A stretch of 64,000 nt of DNA from Lunularia cruciata. Taxonomy: Eukaryota; Streptophyta; Marchantiopsida; Lunulariales; Lunulariaceae. A model generated the notes under the pieces. It worked only from the letters and a program-made list of their open reading frames with translations, ran no database searches and was not told the DNA's origin. Below are positions 12,117 through 22,100 of this stretch, in pieces (the first letter of the stretch is position 1; every line of letters starts with the position of its first letter). The translations under genes were made by a program, and so were the position numbers. The stretch spans positions 30,757,001-30,821,000 of the forward strand of contig OX419755.1 in the NCBI GenBank assembly GCA_948567375.1, given 5' to 3'.

Positions 12117-12470
12117 TATTCTCCCACCGCTAGTTGGTGACGTCCTTGTCGCCATTGAAGCTTCAAACTCCTGGATGGCCATTTGTGCATTCAAGAGGTG
12201 AGAAAGAGGTTCCCATGTGGCATCATGAAGGGAATACCCTTTCCAAAGGACCTTATACTCCGTATGTTGTCGGCATTCTTGTTGAATGTGGTGATACGCA
12301 AGGATACAATCAACTTCATGATCATTGATAGGGACTAGAGGAGGAGTGGGTTGGACTTGAGAGGAAAAAGAAGAGGGGCTAAGAAGAAAGCTTTCAACTT
12401 GGAAACATGAAAGATAGGATGGATGCGCATATGATAAGGCAAGGCAAGGCAAGTCAATAAGCAACAAGAA
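12051..12470 (-). pseudogene. Element D chromodomain
   Basis: The frame contains VDCILAYHHIQQ, then EYKVLWKGYSLHDATWEPL, the signature of a chromodomain (aromatic cage and WKGY...TWEP). In chromoviruses this domain at the integrase C-terminus directs insertion to marked chromatin. The frame overlaps the 3' LTR start, as is common. The upstream integrase part is in another frame with stops. Confidence 0.8.
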
Positions 12471-12477
12471 AGACAAT

Positions 12478-13470
12478 TTAAGTGACATCAAAGAGTTGTA
12501 TCCAATTAGGGGTAAGTTTACAAACTTGGGTATCAAGTAGGAGAGGTAGATTACTAGAGGACAACATAACTTTATTACCAACTTCAAAGGTGAGATCACG
12601 ACAATTGTGGTCCGCATATTGTTTTTGACGATTTTGAGCAACAAGGAGGTGACATTTGGCTTGTTGGAGAGATTCAGAGATGGTGGTCAAGAAGGTTGAA
12701 GTATGAGGGACCTAAGATAGAGGAGGAGCAAGAAGAGAATCTAGGACAAGCAGATCTTGGCCAAAATTGAGAAAGAAAGGAGAAGATTTGGTACTTGCCT
12801 ATTTGGAATTGTTATAGGCAAATTTTGCAGCTACAAGACATTCATCCCAATTGGTTTGGTAGACATTGACAAAGGCATGCAACATATCCTTTAAGGTATG
12901 ATTTGCACATTCAGTTTGTCCATCAGTTTGAGGATGATAGGCTATGGACAAAGCAAGCTTGGTGCCAAGTATCTAGAAGAGTGCTTGCCAAAATTCCCAA
13001 TGAATCAAGGATCACGGTCAGAGATGAATACACGTGCCATCTCATGATGCTTGAAGACATTGTCAAAGTAGATTTGCGCTAAGGTTAGAGCATCTACAAT
13101 ATCAATAGTTGGTGCCAAGTGGATTTGATTACTAAGCCTATCCACAAAAAGCACAATTGTTGTGTGTCCTTACGTTGTCTTGGGCAAGGATGTGATGAGA
13201 TCCAAGCTCACGTGTTCCCATTGAATGGATGGAATGGGGAGTGGTTGAAGGAGTCCATTTGGCTTTTGGTTGCCGACCTTGTTGCATTGGTAGCTTTCAC
13301 ACAATTGGAAAAACTCTCAAACATCTTGTGTCATGTTGGGCCACCACCATTGGCATTGGAGGGTATCCAAGGTCTTCTCCACACCCATGTGACCAACTAT
13401 CAGTAAATCATGGGCTTTTTAAAGATGCACAAGTCAGAGATCATCTTTGGCTAGAACATAGATCTGGTCT
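12478..13470 (-). pseudogene. Element D integrase
   Basis: Reading 13470 downward: an HHCC zinc-binding half with GHMGVEKTLDTLQ and WWWPNMTQDV, then a SLDLITSLPK segment with the first catalytic Asp, an ISDRDP segment with the second, and a TDGQTECANHTLKDML segment with the Glu. The C-terminal part (12690-12478) has QKQYADHNCRDLTFEVGNKV. Integrase joins the cDNA to host DNA. Several stops and frameshifts occur. The N-terminal coding piece lies beyond the inserted C2 LTR at 14157-14348. Confidence 0.75.
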
Positions 13471-14161
13471 ATAACACCCATTTGTGCATGTGTGTGGTAT
13501 TGTGATATTTAGCTTGGTATTACAGGTACTTAAGAGATATTATTTATATAGAGATAAAGGATGGTTCTATATTAGTCATGGTTAGCTAAAGTTAGTCATA
13601 GCTAAGATAGAGGGGACCTTACTTTAGAGGAAGTAGAAAAGATGAGCACCACTATTTTGGACTTTAGTGTGTTGACTTGGTATTATTCCTAGGTGTTTGG
13701 CTTTGAGGAAAAAGTTGAGAACTCTTGAGCCCGCAAGCCTTTTTGTTTTGGATTCTTCTTTAGTCCAAGGATAGCCCATGTGAAGGAATCCTTGACTTAG
13801 TGGTTGGGTCAAGATAAGACCACATGCTTAGGGGAATATGCCCATGTGAATGGATATTCCTTTCTACTTTTTGACTTTACTTGACTTTTAGTCTAGTAAC
13901 TTGAGTTACTACGGTAATTAGTAACTTTGGTACGTAACTATTTCACAAGTATATAAACAAGGGGTGAGGAGGTACTCATCATCCTTTCATTTGCAACTAT
14001 CTCTCTCTCATTGAGTTCTCTAGTGAGCAATGTCTTGAGTCTTGGAGTGTTAGCCTTGGAGGAGTATGATGGAGTTGGGGTTCCTTGCCTTCTTAGTCCA
14101 TGGTGCGCTACCATAATAGCAATCAGAGGTTCATCTTGAGTGAGAGACAAGCCGGCTCACA
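13471..14161 (-). mobile_element. Solo LTR of family C, copy C2 (691 bp)
   Basis: Minus-strand LTR starting TGTGAGCCGGC and ending GGGTGTTATA, exactly as long as C1. It splits the integrase N-terminus of element D: the frame SFKEDLLFHEDL stops at its edge and the GHMGVEKT part resumes beyond. I did not find an exact target duplication (flanks TGGTC and AGTCC on the plus strand). The insertion is inferred from the interrupted domain. Confidence 0.8.
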
Positions 14162-15736
14162 AGTCCTCATGGAATAAAAGGTCTTCCTTGAAGGAGAACA
14201 CGTTGTACTCCTTATCACATGTTGTAAGACGACCATGTACTATATGGAAGAAAGGATCTTGTTGTAGAGTTGACTGAAACTCATTTTGGACCTTGGAGTA
14301 GATTACCATCATTGTAATTGCCGCCGTGATGAGAGGAAGGGACTTCAAATTAGGTTGTCATGATATAGCATCAGGGATGACATAGAACCGACCTTGTTTG
14401 TATTCAAGTTTAATGTCAAACAATTGGAGTTGCTCCTCCCATCAATGATGTCGACTCTTCAAGTGTAAGGTCTGCAACAATGGTTTGTGATCAATTTGCA
14501 TGATCACTTGTTTCCCTACGAGATAATGCCTCCATATCTTGGTTGTATATACCATTGCAAGTTGTTCCTGATCTCGAGCAGAGTAATTTCTTTCAATTGT
14601 ATTTAGTCGGCAAGACACAGAGGCAATAGGATGTCTTTTGGGAATTCTTGTTGCAACACTACTCCAATTACAAAGTTAGAAGCATCAAAATCAACCGCAC
14701 AAGGTAGTTGAGGATCATATGGTTGAACAATGGATCTTGAAGACACCATATGTTTCAACTTTTGGAATGCTTCTTCATGCTTGGTGGTCCATTGGAAGCT
14801 CAAGTTCTTCCCCAAAAGGTCAGTCAATGGTGCAGCCACATGAGCATAATAATGAATGAACCATCGGTAAAAACTGGCCAATCCATTAAATGCCCATACT
14901 TCTATAGCATCCTTTGGAGTAGACCAATCAGTAATGGCTTTGATTTTCTCCCCTTTCATCTTGATCCCTTCCAATGAGATCTTGTGACCCAAGAAGGTGA
15001 ACTCATTTTGCCAAAAGGCACACTTTAATTTCTTGCAATAAAATTTCCATTGTTGTAGTCATCTTAGGACTTCTTGCATGTGATTCACATGTTTTGCCTC
15101 TATATTGCTACAGATTAAGATATCATCTAAGAACACCACCACGTACCAATCCAATTTTCCATCCAACACCCAATGCATCTAATCCATGAAGACTATTAGA
15201 GCATTAGTGAGCCCAAAAGGTAGAACTCTCCACTCAAAATGCCCATACCTCATGCGAAAGGCAATCTTTTGCACATCTTCCCTATCAATAAGGATTTGCC
15301 AATAGCCGTTGCAAAGATCCAACTTGGAAAAGTATCATGCTCCACTCAGTTGATTAAGCAAGTCATTGATCCAAGGCAAGGGATATGCATTCTTCATTGT
15401 TTGCTTATTGAGCCCACGGTAATCAATACAAAAATGAAGTCCTCCATCCTTCTTCAAAACAAATAGTCCCAATGCTCCCCAAGGAGAGGTACTATGTTGT
15501 ATGAGGTCCTTCTCTAACAACTCCTCCAACTGCTTTGGTGAGAGTCAATAGATTGGTCTACTCACTAGAGTACTCCTTGGCAATAACTTGATCTTGAAGA
15601 GCATACCACAATTGGAAGGTAATCCCTTTGGCAGATCCAAAAACACGTTTGCAAACTCTTGAACTATTTGATCAATCATTGCTTGATGAGGCTCTTGGCC
15701 CTTCAGATTTTCCCTTGTGCAATTGGCTTGATCCAC
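14157..15736 (-). pseudogene. Element D reverse transcriptase and RNase H
   Basis: Starts with EFANVFLDLPKGLP near 15700, the RT N-terminal entry motif. RT fingers follow at 15529-15335 with [19 protein letters not shown] and [10 protein letters not shown]. The connection and RNase H are at 14992-14603, with the LASFYRWFIHYYAHVAAPL segment and VDFDASNFVIGVVLQQE carrying the first RNase H Asp. The last piece (14348-14157) leads to the integrase. It converts element RNA into DNA. Frames are interrupted by several stops, and the YVDD-region frame is decayed. Confidence 0.8.
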
Positions 15737-15784
15737 ACCACAAATATAGACTTATCTTGCTCCAAAGCTTGCTCTATGGCTGCT

Positions 15785-15935
15785 TCACTAACAAACTTCC
15801 CATCTAGGGACTCATCTATCTTCAAAGCTTACTTCATGGTTGCCTTCTTGGTAAACTTCCCATCTTGGGACTCATCTCTCTTCAAGGCTTGCTCTATGGC
15901 TACCTTCTCGAGAAACTTCCCATCTTGAGATTGAC
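15785..15935 (-). repeat. Three-copy 60-bp coding minisatellite in D pol
   Basis: AAACTTCCCATCT recurs at about 15793, 15853 and 15913, an exact 60-bp period. On the minus strand this is three copies of a 20-residue unit near DGKFxxKAxIEQALKRDES, in the linker between protease and RT. One copy has a stop. The multiple-of-three period suggests expansion while the frame was still translated. Confidence 0.75.
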
Positions 15936-16047
15936 TGTTCTTAGGTGTCTTACTCAGAGGTGCCAAACAACCTAATTGGAAATTTCTACCTTAGTGTTGT
16001 ACTTGAGTTTGTCATTGGGTCCAATCAAATTGAACCTTATGATGTTC

Positions 16048-19000
16048 TGTGGTACCCATATTTTTTGTTTTTTTTTGAAATAGAGAAGAAAAAGTATATA
16101 GAGAAGTCAGATTGCACCTGTATGGCTGAAGAAGGCAAAGAAAAGAGTCTTCAAGATGAAGCCCGAGGTAATGTGGCTTTGGGTCATAAGGCAAAGTACT
16201 CGGACTTGCCCTGTCAGCATACAACCCGAAGTAAGAAGTCTTTGTATTGGGGGAGCTCAACCCAAGGCAGTGACAATGTAACAACTTTTCTTTGGGGTGA
16301 GAAATTCAAGAAGGGACCATTCAAAAATCGGCGGTCATACTCATGAAGTACACTTGACAATGACAGGCGCATGCAAGAGGTGTGATTTCTTGGTAGAAAC
16401 TCAAATTGAAGAGAGATAAAGAAAGCGCGACTCTATAAAAATTGGGCTAACAACAAAGCAATGTTGAGCAATTTTCCTTTGCCATTGGGGAGTCGTCCTG
16501 CAGGAGATCAAGGGAAGGGAAGTAGAGTTGAAGACGCGCTAGTGTATAGAGGAGAATTTGAGAAAGCTAACCCAAGAGACAGTGAGGAAGCAAGAAAGAT
16601 GGGAGGAGGAAAGAAGAACTCTAAATTTGCAGTGAGAAATCATGCAATTCGGAGGTTAGATGTGATTGCAAGAATTGAAGTCTTGAGCCGACTTCGGATC
16701 ACATTCTTGGCATGGAACTGGAACGTGAGTTTTCTAGGATTCATGACCAAGATAATCAAGAGTAAGTCTCTCGATGGCCCTAAGGAAGAGGGGAAGAGAG
16801 GAAATCCGGCTCACTGGACAAAGTCGGATTGGAGATTGGTACTCGGAAGAGAGGCAGGCGCTGAGCAAGGTGCCATGTTCTTGGGGAAGGGAGAGGTAGC
16901 CAAAGAGACCCAAGAAGTGAGGGATGCCTTCTCTTCAAAGGGGACAAAGAATGGGTATAAGGTCAAGAGTTACAAAGATCCAATGAAGAGAGGGATTGTG
17001 AGTGCTCTCATGGCAATCTTGAAGCCAGAGAGAACGACTTATGTGATGAAACACAAGCGGTGCTCTTCCATAAGATGTTTTCAAGAGAACCCATCAACTG
17101 GGCGAGGTGCTTCCATGGGAGAATGAGGCAGATGGTGTAGAATTTGCGGGATAAGTCACCTCCACACTACATCGTGCCATTTGCAGCACATTTCTACCTT
17201 GGATTGAATTTGCTCAATGCGGCAGGCGTAGCAGAATGGTGTCTCACTTTCATCCCAACTTGAGAAAGGAAGTCAACGCGGAGGAGCAACAGTATATTCT
17301 TCAAATCTGAAGCAGTGATGAGTACTTCACGCAAACGGGGAAGAGTGCGCAAGTAGAAGTAAGTACTCCAAAGTTGAAGAAGTGGAGTCAACAAGGAGAA
17401 GGCAAAGATGTAGAGAAGACAAGACCTCGGAAGACCAAGAGAGGAAACCCAAGGAAAGGTATGGTGGTGATTGCATCATCAGAAGAAGACTTGGAATGCG
17501 AAGCTGAGTGCAAGTCCAAAGACTCAGAACACAAGGAAGAACCTGAGCTCACGCTACAAAGTGGGGATAAGAGTAGTGATAGCGATGAAGGTGGGAAGAT
17601 GACGTTGGCACGTGTAGAAGAAGAAGAAGTTTGGGTGGAGCTCGAGGAAGAGAATAACACAAAGTTGGAGGACGAGGTACCCGAGCCAGAGGAGAAGAAG
17701 ATTATGATTCAAAGGGGAGTTTGGTCGAGGTGCAAGGCAAAGTGTGAAGCGGGTCCGAGCAAGGCAAGGGAAGAGGAGAATGCTAGTTCGGGAAGTGAAG
17801 CGTCTATTCCAATACGATGATTGTAGAGAAGAAGGCAAGTATCAGGAGAAGAAGAGGTAAAGAAGGAGATCACTCTGCCGGTTGAAGTAGTTGCGAGTGA
17901 TGGAGTGGAGTACCTATGAGAAGTTGTGTGCCCGTTGTTAGTAAAGCTAGAGCACAAAAAGAGGGAGATGCAGTCAAAGTGTCCGGAGGTGAAGATTGTG
18001 TTGCAGGTATAAGCAAGACTGGAAGAAGAGAACTCAAAGTTGAAGAAGAGTATAATCCGAGGTAAGGAGGAAAGGGAAGTATTGCAAGTAGATGTAGTAG
18101 TGCAGAGTCAAGTGATTGAGAACTTGAAGAGAGAAGCAAGGTATCAAGAGGAACTTGTGAAGAAGAGTGACATAGCAAGGGAAAGACAAGTAGTTGAGTA
18201 TGAAATCTTGAAGCAACAATTTGTTGATTCAAGACTAGAAATTATCCAATCTATGGCGAGGGTAGCAAAGGAGGAACAAGAGCTGGATAGAGTGATGGAG
18301 AGTGTAGAAGAGAAGAAGCAACTATGGCAACGAGAGTTGACAGTGAGATATAGGGAAGAAGAGAGATTAAGAGAGTTACTTCATAATTAGGAAAAGAAGG
18401 TTGTACAGAAGAAGAAGGAGAAGGAAACGGTGAAAGTTGAGTTTGAGGTAGAATTGGCAATGTACAGGGAATATTGGCTTGCAGATTAGGAGCGGGAAAG
18501 GAAGATGAGATTGGAGCCATTGAAGGAGACCATAATCAGGATGAATTTGATGCTAAGTACAGAGGCCAGTATTTGTATTGAAGAAACAAGGTTGCATGAG
18601 TTGAAGTTGTTGGTGCAGGAGACGAGGAGGAGACATGCAAAGGACACAAACTTGAATGCTTTGTTAATTAGTCTCAGAATTTGTGTAGATAGGAAAATAT
18701 TAGAAGTAGAAGATTATATCACGATTAGATTAGATTTGGCAAAGTTGGAGATAGATAAACTTCAGAAAGATATTAGAGCAAGACCCAAAGTAGATGAAGT
18801 AGGAGTGCAGATGTCTTCGGAGTTACCATTGGAGATATTAAAGAAGAGTGGGTCAGAAGATAAGGAGTTAGATAGATTACCCACTAGTGAAATGTCAGAT
18901 CAGGAAAGAGAACTGTTAGATCTGGTAGAAGAGGTAGGAATTATGAAACCCGAGGACAAAGCAATAGGAAGTAAAGTTACTTTGGGTTCGGGTTTGAAAG

Positions 19001-19828
19001 CCAAGGAAGAAGTAGACATCAGATTGGATTAGTAACCAATTGGAGATTTGAATAGGCAGATATGAAGAGGTGCATTGTCATTTCAGACTTGCAGGTTTGT
19101 AGAGTTGTTAGGAAGAGGTGCAGTAGGAAGATAAATGTCAATTGCTTCACTATTTAAGAGTGGCATTCGTAGTCAGATGTTGTTCAATGCTCATAATTAT
19201 GAGAATAGATAAAGCAAAGTGCTGTGAAGTAGTGCTTGTCGCTTGAGCTTGATTCCAAGTATCAACTTTGTGTCTATGTTTGTGAGTGTGTGGAGAAATT
19301 CAAAGTGCAAGTCAATGTGCTTGTTGGATGTTAGATTCTATAGCCTTGATCTTAACTCTATGTGTTTGATCTTGAGTGAAGTGCAATTGCAACAATGCCT
19401 TGATAGATCTGAGAGGAATTGTAGTGTTGGTAGTATTCTGCATTTGTGAGTGCAACGTAGTGTTGATGTGAATCAATTTTGATTGAGGAAGTTGTGCCTT
19501 CAATGGAGGGGTGGAACACAATTCTGAGGCAAAGTTGTTTTGCAGTGAAGTGCCACTTTTGGGAGAGCCTGAATCATCACAATCAAGATTGTTTGGAAAG
19601 AGTTGAAGAAGTTGTGATTAAGGAGTGTGAATTTGTGACAAGATTGAGAATTAGTGCTTGTTACTCTCTTTTGGGTGTGGTTTCTACTTGAGAGATTAAA
19701 GACGCAACCAAGAAGAACTACATTGTTACTGTTTGACTTTGTATTTGGACATTTTTGACTCGTATCTTTGAGGAAACAAACTTTACTTACCCGATTACCA
19801 CAAAAGTGATATTTGCCGGGTTTTCACA
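16048..19828 (+). mobile_element. Solo giant LTR of family A (3781 bp)
   Basis: Starts TGTGGTACCCATATTTTTTG and ends ATTTGCCGGGTTTTCACA, the same ends as the paired LTRs of element A (40615-44295 and 59210-62888, 3.68 kb). Flanks TGTTC and CGTTC form a 5-bp duplication with one C-to-T type change. The D sequence on both sides (protease side and RT side) resumes directly. There is no internal element DNA, so it is a solo LTR left by LTR-LTR recombination. A TATTTAAG box at 19151 lies downstream of the internal ORF. Confidence 0.85.
16461..19034 (+). pseudogene. U3-encoded coiled-coil ORF in solo LTR A
   Basis: Collinear frames 16461-17126, 17374-17820, 18040-18390 and 18505-19032 together match the ORF in the other A LTRs. 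The N-terminal about 220 residues look globular (RLDVIARIEVLSRLRITFLA, WTKSDWRLVLGREA, NGYKVKSYKDP). Then comes an acidic and Lys-rich part (SSEEDLECEAE), then a long heptad-like, Glu/Lys-rich coiled coil with ETRLHELKLLVQETRRRHA, ending VDIRLD. Stops and frameshifts break it. No signal peptide or membrane segment is seen. I do not recognise the family. It is not a host myosin-type gene because it lies wholly within a repeated LTR. Confidence 0.75.
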
Positions 19829-20130
19829 CGTTCAAACCAAGGTAGATTTAGAATGATATCATAGTGTAGAGGTGCCACTACAAACCTTATAACACTCCAA
19901 ATACTCCTTCCTAATCTTGAAAGTAACAGGATGCAAGGTACGGAATGAAGAACCCTTTCTACCATCCACCATCATCAATCTACTTCTAATTATTGGCTTG
20001 ATAGGAATACCCAATTCCTTTGCTACTTGCATAGACATGCAATTCTTTGAACTTCCGGAATTAACAAAAATCTTACAACCTCAATTAGATATCATACCTT
20101 GCAAGTGAAGCAAACTTTCATATGTCAAAC
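19829..20130 (-). pseudogene. Element D protease relic
   Basis: Reading from about 20110 downward: KIFVNSGSSKNCMSMQVAKEL then GIPIKPI. This is the retropepsin active-site region, where D-S-G has become N-S-G. It cleaves the polyprotein in live elements. The solo A LTR follows at its 3' side. Confidence 0.65.
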
Positions 20131-20163
20131 CCATTGAAACTAATCAAGCTCCAAGTAGGCGGC

Positions 20164-21110
20164 TCAAAATCTCCTATTGGGATTCCTTGTTTCCTTGATC
20201 ATTTTGCTCCACAAACTCCATCTGAGTAACTTGTCGAGGTCGCCCATTCTTGAGTGGATATTCAACAATATGATATCCCAATTGGTGACAATAAAAACAA
20301 CCACCATTTTGTCGTAGTTTCTCTCTATTTGTAGTGCCGAGTGGTCTTTGTTGAATGACATCAATCTTCATTGGTGTCGGATCCTCCACCCGTGTGTAAT
20401 GTATCGGTAGGTTCTATGGAGGTCAAGGTCAAGACCAAGTTGTTGCAACCAAGGAATCAAAACATTTGGCCACCACATGGCTTCCTCCAAGTGTTGTGGC
20501 TCTTGCATGGTTACCTCTAATTTGGTTCTTGACTTCAAGGCCCTCACAAATTGATCCAAAGCTTCACCTTCTAGGAGATATGGAATTTGCATGATGGTGT
20601 TCTAGAATTGCGTGATGTAACTTCTTATAGAACCAATCAGTTTCAATTCTGCCAACCTATCCCATGTAGCTTGTGTGGCATTTATAGCTTGGAACCATTA
20701 ATTATTGCACTCTTGAATTCTGCCCACATCAAGATTGGTGCAACAATTTGTCGTTCCACTCACTCCACTCAAAATCTCCACCATAGCTTTGTTACTCCAT
20801 CTAATTGGCTAGAAGCCAAGAGAATTTGTTTTTGCTTGTCTTGTGGATTGGTAGCTTCAAAATAACATTCACAGTCAAACAAAAAATTCTCCATTACACC
20901 CGGAAGATTCTTGCCTTCAAATACCTTGGGTTTAGAGAATCGGATTTGATATTCTTCATCTTGAACTTGTACTCTCTCTAGATGCTCTTGTCGTCAAAGA
21001 TCTCATTCATCCAACATCGAGTAAGGTACTTGATTTGTTGTTGCATAGCAAGGATAACATCAAGCATTGCCGCCATGGTTGCTACTCTATCACGCCACTC
21101 CTAATCTATC
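20164..21110 (-). pseudogene. Element D gag relic
   Basis: Minus-strand pieces include the capsid-core end QFVRALKSRTKLEVTMQEP (20592 down) and a knuckle CFYCHQLGYHIVEYP (about 20300), where the His is shifted by a Tyr and the last Cys is Tyr. The start region near 21080 reads MAAMLDVILAMQQQI. Stops are frequent. It lies between the tRNA-Met primer site at 21292-21309 and the protease relic, as expected for gag. Confidence 0.7.
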
Positions 21111-21291
21111 TAATTTATTAACACATAGAAGCAGCACGTCCAATGTTCTCAATAAGTTACCATCGGAAGCACCAAAGGTTCCTTAAATAAAGTGATCATA
21201 TGCAGAAATGATGCTTGGGTCATACTTGGACACAAAAATTCCAATGGTTTGATGGAAGTGGATTTGGTGGTCCATAAATTCCATCCATCCC

Positions 21292-21309
21292 ATTCCTGCT
21301 CTGATACCA
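21292..21309 (-). promoter_or_regulatory. Primer-binding site of element D (tRNA-iMet)
   Basis: On the minus strand TGGTATCAGAGCAGG starts one base inside the 5' LTR. This is the standard initiator tRNA-Met complement used by chromoviruses and it fixes the element orientation. Confidence 0.9.
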
Positions 21310-21310
21310 A

Positions 21311-21709
21311 TGTAAAAGATCAAGACCAAGGAGAGAAATAGGAGAATGGAAACTCATATTGGGATACTTGAATGTATGAAAACTCCAAATGCCTAGCATG
21401 AGCTTCGGCTTTGGTATTTATAGGTAGCATACAAGGCCCTTGAAAAGCTTCTCAAGAAGCTTCCTTGAGTCACTTTATTAGAGTGCAAACCAAGTTAACC
21501 AAGAAGTTTCTCAAGAAGCTTCCTTCTAGAAGCCGCCTACTTGGTGTGCAAGCTAAGCTAGTTAGAAGCTAGCTGCTTGGGGTGCAAGTTAAGCTAGTCT
21601 GGCTTCCCAAGAAGCTTCCTAGATGCTTCTAGAATATTTTGGGCTAATTTGGCTTATTGTCTACTTTGTTAGCCTTACTAACTACGTCACTAAACTCCAT
21701 ATTGCTACA
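21311..21709 (-). repeat. 5' LTR of element D (399 bp)
   Basis: Plus-strand ends are TGTAAAAGATC and TTGCTACA. It matches 11645-12116 with an internal deletion. It abuts the primer-binding site on one side and the E1 continuation on the other. Confidence 0.85.
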
Positions 21710-22100
21710 ACGGCGAGTGCAACAGCAGGTCATAAGGTCTCCAAGTATAAAGGCATGTAGTGAGGTCACATCTTTTTCCCTCTAGCCTCGGAGCTATATG
21801 GAGCAATGGACACAACATTCAACACATTTGTCCGAGAGTGCGCGAGGGATACCACTCTCACTCTCATACTTTGTAGTATATTTTAGGCAACCTGTGTCCA
21901 TTGCTCTACAGAGTGCAATGGCTGGTGCAATCCATAGGAGAGCAATCACACCAGGTGATGCTTCTTTGGTTGCTCAGTCGTTTGTAGACTGTATAACTTG
22001 CATAGCATGAATATCTTAGGTGCATTAGGGCAGATTTGTCATATAGACTCTATTGGGCCTAGCCTCATTTTGCCTTTTTAGTCTCTCCTTGTACTGCTTG
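21710..22100 (+). pseudogene. E1 endonuclease C-terminal part (continuation)
   Basis: After element D, the frame TASATAGHKVSKYKG continues the VVVIDPKWD endonuclease segment that stops at 11644. It is followed by FFPLASELYGAMDTTFNTFV and RECARDT, a segment typical of the C-terminus of this RT family. Stops occur after it. Joined by position only; D removal would restore contiguity. Confidence 0.65.

Larger units (their letters stand above)
11645..21709 (-). mobile_element. Chromodomain Ty3/gypsy element D, nested
   Basis: Minus-strand element bounded by LTRs 21311-21709 (5') and 11645-12116 (3'). Next to the 5' LTR is a primer-binding site TGGTATCAGAGCAGG complementary to initiator tRNA-Met; next to the 3' LTR is a purine tract GCGGTGGGAGAATA. 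Gene order is gag, protease, RT, RNase H, integrase, chromodomain, as in chromoviruses. Flanks GCGGC and ACGGC form a 5-bp target duplication with one change, inside the endonuclease of E1. D was later interrupted by the solo LTRs 16048-19828 (family A) and 13471-14161 (family C). All genes are broken. Confidence 0.85.

Noticed and set aside
12134-12328. Plus-strand ORF of 64 codons at the D 3' LTR
   Set aside because: It is the reverse-strand shadow of the chromodomain frame.
16461-19034. Myosin- or kinesin-like host coiled-coil gene
   Set aside because: The same sequence occurs in both LTRs of element A and lies wholly between LTR ends with a target duplication, so it is a mobile-element ORF.
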